Source of the DNA: Chamaea fasciata
Taxonomy: Eukaryota; Chordata; Aves; Passeriformes; Sylviidae
Assembly (NCBI GenBank): GCA_029207755.1
Contig: JARCOQ010000025.1
Coordinates: forward strand, 3,712,820-3,776,819
Length of the DNA stretch: 64,000 nucleotides
Direction: 5' to 3'
A program made the position numbers and the translations under genes. This document shows positions 1 through 12,452 of this stretch, one piece after another. The notes under the pieces were generated by a model that saw nothing but the letters and a program-made list of their open reading frames with translations, did not search any database and had not been told where the DNA came from. Within the stretch, counting starts at the first letter, position 1. The number at the start of each line of letters is the position of its first letter.

Positions 1-45
1 TGGGGGCTGCCCACCCACTTCTGTGCCCGCTGTGTGCCGTGGCAG

Positions 46-3000
46 TGCCTGGTGGTGGGCGCTGGCCCCTGCGGGCTGCGGGCGGCCATCGAGCTGGCGC
101 TGCTGGGTGCCCGCGTGGTGCTGCTGGAGAAGCGCGACTCCTTCTCCCGCAACAACGTCCTGCACCTCTGGCCCTTCACCATCCACGACCTGCGGGCGCT
201 GGGCGCCAAGAAGTTCTACGGGCGCTTCTGCACTGGCACGCTGGATCACATCAGTGAGTTTCAGGGGGACCAGGCTCTGGGGAGTGGGGAGTTTAGGGGC
301 TCAGGGGTGCAGCCCTGAGTACCTCTCTCCCCTCCCAGGTATCCGGCAGCTCCAGCTGATCCTGCTGAAGGTGGCTTTGCTCCTGGGGGTGGAGGTGCAC
401 ATCAATGTGCGGTTTGAGGGCCTTGTTCCCCCCGCGGGCAAGGCAGGTACGGTATCTCTGCAGGGTGGGTGGCATTCCTGGGGACAAGGACAGGGCTATG
501 GGTGGCCACTCTGAGCCCCCAATTCCTCTGCTAGCCCAGGGCATGCTTTTTGGGGGGGAATAAGATGCAACCCTTTCCCTGCTCCCTGAGGACCAGCACA
601 TTCATGACCACCCCTCTCCCTGCAGGTGGCTGGCAGGCTGTGCTGCAGCCCAGCTCCTCTCCCCTCACCCAGTACGAGTTCGACGTCCTCATCTCAGCTG
701 GCGGTGGCAAATTTGTCCCTGAAGGTGACGACAGGTGTCCCTGCAGGCCCAGGGCCAATATGTGGGGCTGGGTGGGGGCTCACACCTCTCGCTCCTGCAG
801 GGTTCAAGCGGAAGGAGACGCGTGGGAAGCTGGCCATTGGCATCACCACCAACTTCATCAACCGCCACAGCCGGGCTGAGGTGGAGGTGGCTGAGATCAG
901 CGGCGTGGCCCGAATCTACAACCAGAAGTTCTTCCAGAACCTCTGCAACAAAACAGGTCAGTGGTCCTGTGGTCCCAACCCCTGCATGTGGGGTGTTGGG
1001 GGCTCCTGCCCTCTCCTGAGGGAGCTGGAGGCTCAGCCCCAGGATATCCCTGGTAATGGGGTGCATGTCCCCACATGGTACCCCATTGCAGGGGACATTT
1101 GGTGTCTGAGCCCAGTGCTGGGGCACCCTGTGGCCCTGGCTCAGTCCCTTCCCTGTCACCAGGCATTGACCTGGAAAACATCGTGTACTACAAGGATGAC
1201 ACTCACTATTTCGTCATGACGGCCAAGAAGCAGAGCCTGCTCAAGAAGGGGGTCATCCTCCAGGTGAGAAGGCAGGATCTGGCCCTGGGATCTCACAGCA
1301 ACGGGCAGCTGAAAGCCTTGAAAGTGGGATGCAAATTGTGGATGCTGGTTTGACTGCACATTCCTGGGGTGGTAGGGGCTGCAGCAGCTGTTGCCTGTGC
1401 CACAGGAAAAATCCTTCCAGGGTACTGAGTGTGCAGTGGCACAGCTGCACCCTAGAGCTGGGGGCTCCCAGGCTGAGGGACAAACATCACCTCCCACATC
1501 CCAGTCAGCTTTGCCCCATCCCCACAGGACAAAGCAGACATCGAGAGCCTCCTGTCCCCAGAGAACGTGAACCGGGATGCCCTCCTTAGCTACGCCAAAG
1601 AAGCTGCCAACTTCTCCACCAACTACTGCCTGCCCGAGCTGGAGTTTGCCCTCAACCATCGGGACCTGCCGGATGTTGACATGTTTGACTTCACCTGCAT
1701 GACGCGCTCGGAGAACGCGGCGCTGGTGCGGGAGCACAACGGGAGCCGTCTGCTCCTGGGGCTGGTGGGCGACTGCCTGGTGGAGGTGAGAGTTTCCCCT
1801 GCAGCACCACCTCATGCCCCCATTTCCCTCTCCCTGCAAGGTGCATTGGATGCAATATATTTCCCCTCCCTAAGTGCTTCTCATCCCAATTGCCTAGTGC
1901 ACCCCATCCTTGGGCAGGTTCCCACTAGTGGCATGTTTTGGGGAGGTTATCCCCTTCTCCAGCCCCTGCCAGAGATCTGGGGTTGGTTCAGGATGGAGGA
2001 GCAGCCCAGCCCCTCCCCAGACTCAGTTGTGCTGGCCGGGGAGGAGATGGACACCCATCCTCTCTGGTGCGCGTCCTGCCGCCGCTCCCTCTTTCATCGC
2101 CGGCCAAGCCTGGCAGCTCCCAGCCTCCTCCCAGCTGCCCCGACCAGCCGCGCAACTCCAATTCCAGCTCTGCCTTTCCCTTTGCAGCCCTTCTGGCCGC
2201 TGGGCACCGGGGTGGCCAGGGGCTTCCTCGCCGCCTTCGACGCAGCGTGGATGGTGCGGCGGTGGGCGGCTGGGACACCCCCGCTGGAGGTGCTGGCCGA
2301 GAGGTGAGTGTCCCCACCCCACTGGGCTGGGTCTGGAGCATGTCAGCATGGCAGCAGTGATGCCAGCCCTGTCCCTTTCGTCCAGGGAGAGCATCTACCA
2401 GCACCTTTCGCAGACGTCCCCGGACAACACCAACAAGAACATCAGTCAGTACAGCATCGACCCGGCCACGCGCTACCCCAACATCAACCTGCAGGCCATC
2501 AAAGCCAGCCAGGTACCTGGGCAGGTCCTGCCATGGGACAGCCAGCTAGCCCCGCCTCCCTGGCTGTCAGGGTGGCACTAATTTACCCAGTCCCCTGTCC
2601 CCACGGGGTGTGAGACTGAAGCCATTAGTCCCCAGGACACTGAATGCATTTCCCATTGTGGATGGCAGAGAGTTCTGGAGAGTTGTGCGGGGGTGTCCAG
2701 GTGTCCCCCTTTCCAGGGCCAGCTCCCTGCGGGGTGTCATTGGCTCTGTACAGGTGGTGACCCACAACCGACATGTCCCCTTTGGCAGGTCAAGGACCTC
2801 TACCTCGTGGGCATGGTGGAGGTGGATCACAAGAGGAGGAGTGACAACCGGCTCAGCATTGGTAGGAGCAACCAGGCCTGTCACATTCCTTCCAGCAGCC
2901 CATGCCTCTGTGGCTACTGCCTTGATTTTCCTCCCCATCCTTTTTTCTTGCTCCCTGGCCTGTGTCCAGCAGGCTGTCCTGGTGACACCAATGATTTCTA

Positions 3001-5613
3001 TCCCCTCTGCTTGTGGCCCACATGCGGACACAGCCCCCCTGCTGCCTTCTGGGGAGGAGGCTGTGCTGCCCCTGCAGCCTGCACTGATGCTGAGCCATGA
3101 AATATTGACAGATGCTTTATCAACATATTTATTGAGACTTGCGGGGATGGTTGTGCAGGGACTGGGGGTGTCTCAGGTTGCTCCCATGGGATCCCTTCCC
3201 TATTAAAGCACAGATGCTGAGGCAGGAGGTAGACTGAGGGGGGGGTGTCCCCTGTCTCTGCCTCCCCAGCAGCCCCTGGAGCTGTCTATGAAGAGCTGCT
3301 GAGCTGGTGCCAGGCCAGCACGGCTGGATACCCTGGCGTGGCTGTGACCAACTTCAGCACCTCCTGGACCAGTGGCTTGGCCCTCTGCGCCCTCATCCAC
3401 CACTTCCGCCCTGACCTGGTGTGAGTGCCTGGGAGCCCCCGGAACCCTCCACCCTGCAGAGCCCACCCTGATGGCAGCCGTGTCTCCCCACAGGGACTTT
3501 GACTCTGTGGACCCCCGGGATGCCATTCGGACCCACCAGATTATGCTGGACATAGCAGAGCAGGAGCTGGGCATCCAGCCTGTCCTCTCCAGCGCTGAGA
3601 TGGCCACCATGACAGAGCCTGACCGCCTGGATCTCATCACCTACCTCAGCCACTTCTATCAAGTTTTCAGGACCTCTCCAGGTGTGAGATTTTGGGGGAA
3701 TTTGTCTCCATCCTGAGGCACACTGGGGCTGGCTGGGTGCTCTCCTCTTTGTTGGGTGGGTCCCACCAAAATGGTCACGTTCTGTGCAGAGCTGGAGGTC
3801 AGCGAGAGGTCAGCACTGTCTCCCCGTGGCACGCGAGGGGCCATCCTCTTCCTCAGCAAGCTGCAGAAGAGCCGGAACCTGGCACACAAACGTGCCCAGG
3901 TGAGGGACCCCCACCCAGAGCCTCATGACACACCAAAACCCTGTCCCACTCCCCACCCTAACCACCCCCTTTGGATTTGCAGGACACTGCCCAGAAGGAC
4001 ACTGAGGCCAAGAGGAGCCGCAGGGACGCTGAGGTGGGTCTGCCCCAGGTGCCCCAAGGTGGGCTCTTCTGGAGTGCAGCTGTCCTGGGGGGAGAGTGGG
4101 GGGCTGACCCTCCCCTTGGGTCACTTGTAGCTGGACACGGGGCTGGATGGAGACACTCCGGACAGTGCCCACGAGCCGCCGCAAACCATCGTGATGGACC
4201 CAGGACAGGTTGGTCCTTGTGTTACCTTGGAATGGAGAGTCCAGCTCAGGGCAGGTGGGCACCAGGAGGGCATCAGTTGGCTGGGAGGGCCAAGCCGAGG
4301 GCTGGAACCAGGGCTGCAGAAGCGAACGCCCACACGTTCCCAGCTCCTCCCTGCCTGTTTCCTGACCCAACTGGTTTTCCGGAGCCAAGGCTTGCCGCTC
4401 CCTCACCCATCCCGAGCAAACCCAGCGCCGCGAGAGGGGCAAAGCCCTGCCCCGTGCCCCCATGGCTGCGGGCACAGCCACGGGGCAGGGTGGGTGCCAG
4501 GCCCCCGGGGCCTCCCCAGCCTGTCCTGTCCCCCCACAGCCACCGAGGGAGAGGACGGGGGAGAACAGTGACGCCTGCTACTTCTGCGGCCGCCGTGTCT
4601 ACATCCTGGAGCGAGCCAGCGCCGAGGGACGCTTCTTCCACCGCGGCTGCTTCCAGTGCCGGCGCTGCGGGGCCACCCTGCGCCTGGGCGACTACGCCTT
4701 TGACGAGGAGGATGGTGAGGAGGCTTTTGGGGACCGGGAATGCTTGGGGCACGGCTTCTCCACCTTGCAGGTTGTCACATGAGTTTGCCCCCCTCCCCTC
4801 CAACCCAGGTAATTTTTACTGCTCGCTGCACTACCCCAATCCACCCAGCATGGACCTGCCCCGGGATGAGGCTTCAGCGCTGCTTGAGGGGGTAAATCAC
4901 CCTAAATCCCTGTAGGTGACGGAGGAAAGGCAAAATGTAGGGGGGGATGGTTGGGTGTGGCCCTGTGCTGCATCACCTCTTTGCTCTGGCTCTGCTGTAG
5001 GATGCTGATGCTGCTGCCCACCCACCCTCAGATGCTGGAAGCCCACGTGTGTCCCCCATGGAGTGGCCACCCAGTCCAGTTCAGCCCACTCCAGCAGCCC
5101 CACAGGCAGGGGAAGAGCCTGGGGAGGTTGAGGACACTGCAGATGCTGGTGACACAGAGGAGCAGGAGCTGCTGGCACAGCCTGGGGGGGATGTGAGGAA
5201 AGAGGAGGTTCCCAGAGTGGAGCCCCAAGGGACAGGAGAGGAGGGTGAGGAGAGTGGGGGCAGGAGGAAGATCGTCCTTACGCCACTGGAGAAGCTCAGT
5301 CTGTCCACGCTGAACCTCACCAGTGAAGCAGAGCCCGAGCCTCCACTGAAGCCAGCTCGTCTGCGGCTCCCAGCAGCACCTGAGGCCCTCCCTGCCCTGA
5401 GGCAGGGACAAGGCGCCTGGAAGGAGGAGGAGGTGGAGGAGAAAATTGACATGGAGAAAGGTAGGTGGTACAAACTGGAGTCTCCGTATGAGCAGAGCTC
5501 TCAGTCCCTCCAGGACCCTGTTGTATCCCACATCTTGCTCATGGGGAACCAGCCCAAAACAGCTCTTTTCTTGAGCAGATTTGGAGGGGAGTGACAGTGA
5601 AGAGGAGGAGGAG

Positions 5614-5648
<35 letters not shown>

Positions 5649-6733
5649 GGAAGGCACAGGCCTTGGCATCATGAAAGAGTTGGTGAGGATTTTCCCCAAG
5701 TGATGGTAGCACCACCAGCACAGGTGGTAGCTGGGGCTCTTGCTCCTCTCATAGCGGCATCGGGTCTGGCTCAGCTCTGTGCCTGGGGCAGGGACTGACC
5801 CTCTGCCCATGCCACTGTCCCTTCACAGTACCCAGAGCCCAGGGAAGAGGAGAAATACCCCACCTGGAAGCGCACATTGGCCCGCCGGGCCAGGGAGTCC
5901 CAGATGAAGAGGTTCTGCAGAGCCCAGGTAACTCCACAGGGAGAGCCAGGTCCCCAGCGTGGCACTGTACCCTGCCCCCTCTGTCCTGCTGCTGGTGGCC
6001 ACATGCTGGCCTGCAGGTGCTGGCCTGCAGGTGAGTGCTGCCCTTCTCTTACAGGCCATCCAGAGACGGCTGGAGGAGATTGAGGTGACATTCCGGGAAC
6101 TGGAGCAGCAGGGCATCAAGCTGGAGAAGTTACTCCGGGAGGAGAATGGTAAGGCCAGGGTGGACGGGGCACCGTTACCCTGCAACGGGTCTGCAGCCCA
6201 GTCACCATTCCCCTGTCCTGCAGAGAGACCAGCTGACCAGCAGACACAGTGGACAAACCAGCTGCTGTACCTGGTCCAGAAGAAGAACAATCTGATGACC
6301 GAGGAGTCAGACCTCATGATTGCGTAAGGCTTGGGGGATGCTCCCTGGTCGGTGTGGGGGGGCTCAGCTCGCCCCAATCCCCTGTGAAGCCAGTACCCAG
6401 CACACCCTTTTCCTCCCCACAGGGTGCAGGAACTGAAGCTGGAGGAGCAGCAGTGTCAGCTTGATGAGAAGCTCCGGAGTTACATGAACAAGGAGGGTGA
6501 GTGCCAGCACATACCAGGGAGAGGATCTCTTTGCATAGTGCAGGGAGCAGGTCAGGGCTTGTGGCCTTCCCAAGCTCTACTCTGGCCCCCCTGCACCCAC
6601 AGATACCCTGAAGACACCTGAGGATGAGAAGGCTGAGCAGGAGATCCTGAAGCAGCTGGTGGAGGTGGTGAATAAGCGGAACATCCTCATTCAACTGCAG
6701 GAGGAGAAGCGGCTCAGTGAGCTGCGGGCTTGA
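46..6733 (+). CDS. MICAL1: MICAL1, F-actin monooxygenase (5' part missing)
   Basis: This flavin monooxygenase oxidises actin methionines and so disassembles filaments in the cytoplasm. Coding exons are 46-253, 339-446, 626-724, 801-956, 1163-1263, 1528-1785, 2188-2303, 2386-2512, 2789-2861, 3270-3420, 3494-3681, 3790-3899, 3983-4033, 4131-4208, 4540-4714, 4809-4891, 5001-5460, 5579-5682, 5829-5927, 6055-6148, 6224-6323, 6423-6496 and 6603-6733. All junctions are GT-AG and in phase, giving 1047 residues to a TGA stop. The first exon here opens with [10 protein letters not shown], the FAD GxGxxG motif. A calponin-homology domain lies near local residues 420-525. A LIM domain near 621-676 shows CYFC, HRGC and CxxC. 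An 18-Glu tract and a C-terminal coiled-coil (bMERB, Rab-binding) follow, ending SELRA. A single CH domain and compact length fit MICAL1 rather than MICAL2 or MICAL3. About 85 N-terminal residues lie outside the window. Confidence 0.95.
5599..5652 (+). repeat. 18-codon glutamate tract in MICAL1
   Basis: Eighteen consecutive GAG/GAA codons lie in the exon 5579-5682, just before the C-terminal Rab-binding region. Human MICAL1 has a shorter acidic stretch here. The near-pure GAG repeat could vary in length between individuals or species. Confidence 0.9.
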
Positions 6734-6776
6734 TCCGCACAGCCCCCGGCACCACGGGATCCTCCCCGGGGCACAA

Positions 6777-6780
<4 letters not shown>

Positions 6781-6812
<32 letters not shown>
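6781..6812 (+). repeat. (TG)16 microsatellite
   Basis: A perfect TG dinucleotide run lies 48 bases past the MICAL1 stop codon, so it would be transcribed in the 3'UTR as a UG repeat. Confidence 0.97.
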
Positions 6813-6814
<2 letters not shown>

Positions 6815-7730
6815 TCCTGGGCTGAGCATCACTCTGAGCTACCTCTGGAGGTGGCGATGCCCCAGCTGCCTGCAGGCGCCAGCAGCTGCCACAGTAAATC
6901 CAGCTCCCTGCTTGCCAAAGTCTGTCACAGAGGGGCCAGACCCGCTGGTGGATGTCCCCATGAGGAGACATCAAGAAGCACTCAGCTTTGGGGTGCTGAG
7001 AGGGCATTCCTGTGTGTGGCTGGATTGCCTTTGCCTTGTGCTTGCTGGAAAACAGGACTCGCAGGGGACTGCCAAAGGGGGCTGTGGTGGCTCCCAGCAG
7101 CAAGGAGGTGACTGGCACAGGGCAGATGCCATATATGCAAGAGCACCTTCAGGAATGGTTCCTCAAAGCCACCCTGGGACATCCATCCCAGCCTGGACTG
7201 TCCATCTAAAGGGACATGTGGCTGTACGGGCTGGGGCCAGTGACAGACTGGGCTGATCCAGCTGCTCTGCACCGCTGCTTTTGGATGCCACGTCCATGCT
7301 GTCCCCAGCTGCTGCAGGAAACCAGGGTCAGAACCCTACAGTGAGCCCCCTGGGCCAGGGAAGGCCTTTTTGTCCAGTAGCTCCTAAGGGAATTGTGCTC
7401 AGGGCCAGCACTCTAACTCTGAGGACAAGGGACACCAGCGGCTGTGCCCTCCTTGCCCCTTTGGGATTTTTTCTGCTTGGCAATCCCACACTGGCCTTTG
7501 CACAGACCTCAGGCACCCCTGGAGCCCCTGGCTGTTGCAAGGTGGCCTCTGTGGCCAAACGGTGCTCATGGCAGCCCCAGATGTGTTGGGATGGAGTCCC
7601 AGGTAGAAGTTCCTCTCTTGGCAACACCACCCTGTGCTCAGCCCTCATCCTGCCGTTCCTCTCAGCACCCTCTCCAGCCCTCCCTGTGTTTGTACCAGCC
7701 CTACAATCCTGCTGCAAACCCCTCCCTTCA

Positions 7731-7736
7731 AATAAA
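7731..7736 (+). terminator. MICAL1: MICAL1 poly(A) signal AATAAA
   Basis: This is the only canonical AATAAA I see between the MICAL1 stop and the convergent SMPD2 3' end. It lies 995 bases past the stop codon. Confidence 0.8.
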
Positions 7737-7773
7737 GCCCCCCTGACCCAGTGCCAAAGGTTAAAATACCGCC

Positions 7774-7779
7774 TTTATT
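7774..7779 (-). terminator. SMPD2: SMPD2 poly(A) signal AATAAA
   Basis: TTTATT on the plus strand reads AATAAA on the minus strand, about 360 bases past the SMPD2 stop. It faces the MICAL1 signal only 37 bp away, so the two mature 3' ends meet or overlap near 7750. Confidence 0.8.
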
Positions 7780-8137
7780 TTCCATCAGTCAGGACTGGTT
7801 GCCAGAACAGCCACTAGTGTAAACTTTGAGGCCACCCCAGGCAAGGGGAGCCTCGGCGTCTCAAGCCTTCCAGCCAGGCCAGTGGGTCCCTCCGTGTACA
7901 AAAGGATGTATTTAAAAAGACAGCAATAAAAACCTGCCTCCATCATGGTTCTCACAGGGGTCAATGCAATAAATTTACCCCAGAAATCTCAATTTCACCC
8001 AGAGGCAGCTGTTAAACCTGCACTACAGCATTGGCTGCAGCGCTGCTCGCCTAAAACCTGAAGTCAGCTAAAAACAAGGATGAAAAAGGGGACATGGTGG
8101 GGCCAAGGGGACATTGTGGGACACCCACAGCCTCAGC

Positions 8138-11100
8138 TCAGCCTTCGCTGGGATGCTCCTGCAGGGCCCGCAGTGCCATCCACATCTGGTCCTCGGTGCC
8201 GTGCAGCATCTTCACCTCCATGGTGTGAAACAGGTGGAGAGCGGTGGAGAGGACGAGAACACCGAGGGCGAGGAAGGCCAGCAGGCAGAAGGAGAGTTTG
8301 GGGAAGGGCTGCTCTGCACCGAGTCCAGCCAGTGTGCCCAGTGCAGCCACGGCCTGGAGCAGCAGCAGCAGCAGGGCCAGCACGGCCATCCTGCCCGAGA
8401 AGTAGCGCTGCCGCTGCGCCGCCCGCAGCCCCACGCCCACCTCCATCCGTGCCTCTGTCACCACGTCTGCCAGTGCCAGGTCTGCGGGGACAGGGGCCCT
8501 CAGCAGGGTGAGACCCCCATATACCACCCCTATACCCCGCCATACCACCCCAAAACCCTTCTCCCCATCCCCACTGCTCTGCAGCCCTCCACAAGCAGCA
8601 CCACAAGGGGAAACATCCCCAAGAACTCCATCCAACTCCCCCAGTCCATCCCCCAGCCCCCCCCAGCACAGAGTGGATGCTGGCAGCAGCCCCCCGACTC
8701 ACCAGCTGTGCCAAGGGTGGCACCCGCAGGCTGTCCCCGCCTCTGGATGTGCAGTGTTGCCATCACGGCTTCATGGTCTGAGAAGGGGATGTCCATGCCT
8801 GGGGCTGGCCCCATGGTGGTCTTCAGCTCTTCACACTTCACCGTGAAGCTGGAGATGGCCTGGGTGAAGGGACAAGGGGGTCACACCAGTGCCTCACCCC
8901 CGCCACCTGCAGCTGGTGGGCAAACGCTCCCCGTTACCTTGTAGAGGATGTAGTCAATGCGGATGCCCAGCGGGAAGGGCAGCAGCTCTGACTTGTCAGT
9001 GAAGCAGTTGTCAGGGACAAGGGTGCAGCCGTTCTTACAGCCCTGAGACAAGAGCCTGGGTGGGCTGGGGCCTCTTGCTGTGCCCTGGGACTCCACTCAG
9101 CCCCTCAGCTCACCTCAAAGTGCGTGGCCTCAGCAAAGGCGTCCCGCAGCCCCGTGCAGCCACGCAGCAGCCGGATGCCCACGTCTTCAGGGTGCATGTT
9201 CAGGTCCCCTCCCAGCAGCACCATGTCTGCTGCCTTTGAGGTGTGTCTGTGGGAACAGGGGTGGCTGTCCCTCCCTGCCCTGCCTGGCACCAGACTGGAG
9301 CGACAGGGACCTGCCCAGTGCTCCTCCACCTCGTTCCTGACTGGGACTGGTGCAAATGGGAGCTCTGCGCAGTGCAGGCCCCAGGGGCAGGGGTGACCAC
9401 ACACATCCTGGGGACCCGCAGGGGGACACCCCGCAGCTGCTCACCGGATGAACTGCGCCAGCTCCCAGGCCTGCACCAGGCGGTGGGGCAGGTAGGCGTC
9501 CTTGTCCCGGCAGTACTCGGCGTGCAGCTGGAGAGAGAGGGAAGGCAAAGGGAGCTGTGACTCCCACGCCCGTGACACCTGCCCGGCTTCCAGGCTCCTG
9601 GCAAACCCACCCAACCCCTCCAAACAGTCCCTGCCAACACCTCTGCCTTTGTCACCCCCACTGGGAAGAGCCTGGCATGCTTACCCCAATGCACAACCAG
9701 GTTAAGGGTCCGTGTCCCTGGCCCGAGCAATATTTTATTAAATCAGTGCATAGTCCAGGGCAGAGGGTGAAGAGCAGTGGTTAAAGCAAGAGGACAGTAA
9801 AAGAGGAGTATGGCTACTCATTCCCCTCCTCCCCGTGGTTCCCCTCATGCTGGGTTCTTCCCTGGGATGCTCACATGGGTGATGTAGACGTTGAAGATGA
9901 TTCCTGAGATCTTCATAATGACGAGACCGACGGACTTGCCGCCGAACCAGTCCCCGTGCTGGAGCTGCCCAAGGGGAAGAAGGGCAGGTCAGAGTTACGG
10001 AGGCTCTCTGGGGATGGACACCGTGGTGCCACGGGCCCCCCACCCCACTTACCATGTAGGGGTACCCATTCAGTGAGTACTGGTAGAGGAGCGTGTCCAG
10101 GATGGGGAACCTGGAGAAGACGCAGAGGCCGCTGCCGATCACCCCACTGTGGGAGGGAAAAAGCACAGTGAGGAGACGTGGTTCCCAAAACACTCTGCCT
10201 CCCCCTAGCCCTGCGCCAGGAGGCCTCCCTGTATGCCTGAATCCGTGTATGTATGTCCCTGTGAGCATCCCACTGCCCAGGCACGGGGTCTCCCACTGCG
10301 GTAGCGACCTAAAGCACCTGCAGCAGTCTCTGCAAGTGCTAAACCCCAAAGACATGGCACAGCCCTGGCACTGCCCCACAGACAGCCTCGAGGGGGCCGA
10401 CCTTGCCCTTCTCACCTGCGGAAGTAGTGGGAGAAGGGGTAACAGCCTGCTAGTTTCACCTTCAGGTCATTGTAGTCCTGCTCGCTCCACACCTGGAGAA
10501 CAGTGGGATAGGCTAAGAACAGTCACGCTCGTCTCCCAGGCTGGGAACGGGTGCACTTGGCTCACAAAGTGCCCTCACCTCCTGGAGCAGCACCAGGTCA
10601 AAGCCCTCCCGGCGCAGCGTGTCCCCGATGAGCCGGACCCGCTCCTGCCGCCGCTTGCTCAGGTAGCGGATGGCCCTGCCAGAGAGGGGTGACAGTCAAA
10701 GCCTGGTGGGGACAGCGGGATGGGGGATGTTGAGGCCCATTGTGACCCAAAACGAGGGAGAGAGAGGGCTCCAGTACCAGTAGAGGCAGGATGCTGGTGG
10801 GAAAGGTGGGAAGGGGAAAGAGCCATGCGAGGACATGGGGACAAGAGGGATATGCAGGGAGGCTGTTTGGGGACAGCTTCTCCCGCCTGCAGAACTGAGG
10901 CAGCTCATCCTTGCCTGAGGTGCAAATGGGGGCTTCTTCTGGGGCTGACAAGCACAGAGGGTACAGGAGGCCTTATCCAGCACCTATCAGCCAAGCATCT
11001 CATGACCGTCTGGGGCTGGGAGAGTGGTGAGACCCCAAAATGAGGGGCGATGAAGGTAACCCCAAGGTGGGACCCCTCTCCCAGTGTGGCGCCCCCATCT

Positions 11101-11194
11101 CCACCCACACAGCCTGGCACGGACCTGGCGAAATCTGGACTCACCAGCAGTTGAGGTCGAAGATACGGAGGCGCAGGGTGGGCTCTCCCTCCAT
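8138..11194 (-). CDS. SMPD2: SMPD2, neutral sphingomyelinase 1-like phosphodiesterase
   Basis: It belongs to the Mg-dependent DNase I-like family that hydrolyses choline phospholipids (sphingomyelin, lyso-PAF) at ER and other membranes. Exons in transcript order are 11145-11194, 10579-10675, 10416-10492, 10053-10146, 9875-9964, 9445-9527, 9114-9246, 8938-9042, 8703-8859 and 8138-8481. All are phase-consistent, giving 409 residues against about 423 in human. The start MEGEPTLRLRIFDLNCW aligns with the human N-terminus without extension. Family motifs are LLQEVWSEQD (metal-binding Glu), GSGLCVFS, THLHAEY, GGDLNMHPED and SDHEAVMATL (catalytic His). The last exon carries two hydrophobic helices near residues 325-375, as expected for the C-terminal membrane anchor. 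The gene is convergent with MICAL1, as in human 6q21. Confidence 0.94.
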
Positions 11195-11939
11195 CGGGGC
11201 TTTGCTGGCAGCGCCGGGCAGAGGGGACACCTGCAGGGAGTGGGTTGGAGTGACAGCCCCCAGGAGACAGTGCAGGCTGCAGGACAGAGCCAAGGAACCA
11301 GGCTGGGAAGGCGGAAGGGCTGAGCCAAGGCAAAGGGCAGGAAGGAAGGAAGGAAGAGTGCTCAGGGTACTCCAGGCCTTTCCCCTCCTTTCCTGCACGT
11401 AAGGACCACCCCAAACCCTAAACTGCCCCCGTACAGGGATCCATGTACCCAAACCACCCATGTGACCCTACATCCAGTGGCTGGGGACACCGGTGGGCCA
11501 GGGATGGGGTACAGAGGGGTAAACCCCTCTGCCTGTCAGTGAGTTGTGTTCCAGGACAGATTTTCACCCTGGACTCAAAGTGGAGCGGTGAGGCATAGCC
11601 ATGGCACACCGTCAGACACCTCCCCACTCGGGAAGCCCACGGATCCTTTTCGGTACCCCAAATCCCTGCGGAGCCAGCCCAGCGCCCCGCCAGCTCCGAC
11701 TGTCCCATGGCTGACCCCGTGAGATTGTCCAGTTTCCGGTTTAGAAGCTAAAACGAGCAGCCCCGGAGCTCCAGGATGCCGGTGCGGGCAGCCGGGCTCT
11801 TCCTGCCCCGGCGGGATTACCCAGCGGCTCATCCCGTTCCTGAAGCCGCGCTAATTAATGCCGGCGGCTTCTACCAAGCCTAAGCCCCCAGGGACGCTCC
11901 CGAGGGATGCGGCGGGCGGCGGGGACAGCAGCGGGACAG

Positions 11940-12350
11940 CGAGCGGGACAGCGGCAACAGGTGGAGCGGGCACAGGAGCGGGGCAAGCGGGGGAGCGGGA
12001 AAACAGGAGAGTGGGGCCAGGAGCGGGGCAAAAGGGGGCGAGCGGGGAAAGAGAAGCATCGGAGCTGCAGGAGGAGCGGGGCCGGCAGCGGGGCAAGCGG
12101 CGAAGCGGAGCGATGGGAGGAGCGGAGCTACAGGAAGAGCGGAGCTGCAGGAGGAGCGGGGCCGGCAGCGGAGCAAAGGGAGGACCGGAGCTCCCGGGGG
12201 AGCAGAGCTGCGGGGGGACCGGGGCGTTAGGGGGAGCGGGGCAAGCGGAGGAGCGGAGCAATGGGAAGATCGGAGCTGCAGAGGGATCGGAGCTACAGGG
12301 GCCGGCAGCGGAGCAACAGGCGGAGCGGGGCCGGGAGGAGCGGGGCGCGG
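11940..12350 (+). repeat. degenerate GC-rich purine repeat
   Basis: Loose, imperfect repeats of units such as GGAGCGGGGC, GGAGCGGAGCTACAG and AGGAGCGGGGCCGGCAG run for about 400 bp. The plus strand is strongly purine-biased. The array lies in the CpG island upstream of SMPD2 and has no fixed period, so it resembles an old minisatellite. Confidence 0.65.
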
Positions 12351-12410
12351 AGCGATCGGCAGGGCCGAGAGCGGACCTGCAGCGGGCCGGGAGCGGCGCG
12401 GAGCCGCGGG

Positions 12411-12429
12411 ACTACGCGTCCCGGCAGGC
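12411..12429 (+). promoter_or_regulatory. ZNF143/Staf-like promoter element
   Basis: ACTACGCGTCCCGGCAGGC resembles the known ACTACAATTCCCAGNATGC element that marks many CpG-island promoters. It keeps the ACTAC, TCCC and GCA cores but differs in the centre. It sits at the edge of the SMPD2 CpG island. Confidence 0.4.
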
Positions 12430-12452
12430 AGCGGAGCGGGGCGGAAGGGGCA

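Larger units (their letters stand above)
6734..7755 (+). other. MICAL1: MICAL1 3' untranslated region
   Basis: About 1 kb of noncoding sequence follows the MICAL1 stop and ends just after an AATAAA at 7731-7736. It contains a (TG)16 microsatellite at 6781-6812. No other gene is apparent. The cleavage point is inferred as 15-25 bases past the signal. Confidence 0.75.

Noticed and set aside
46..6733. MICAL2 or MICAL3 identity
   Set aside because: The gene has a short linker after LIM, a compact C-terminus ending SELRA and a convergent SMPD2 neighbour, all as in MICAL1.
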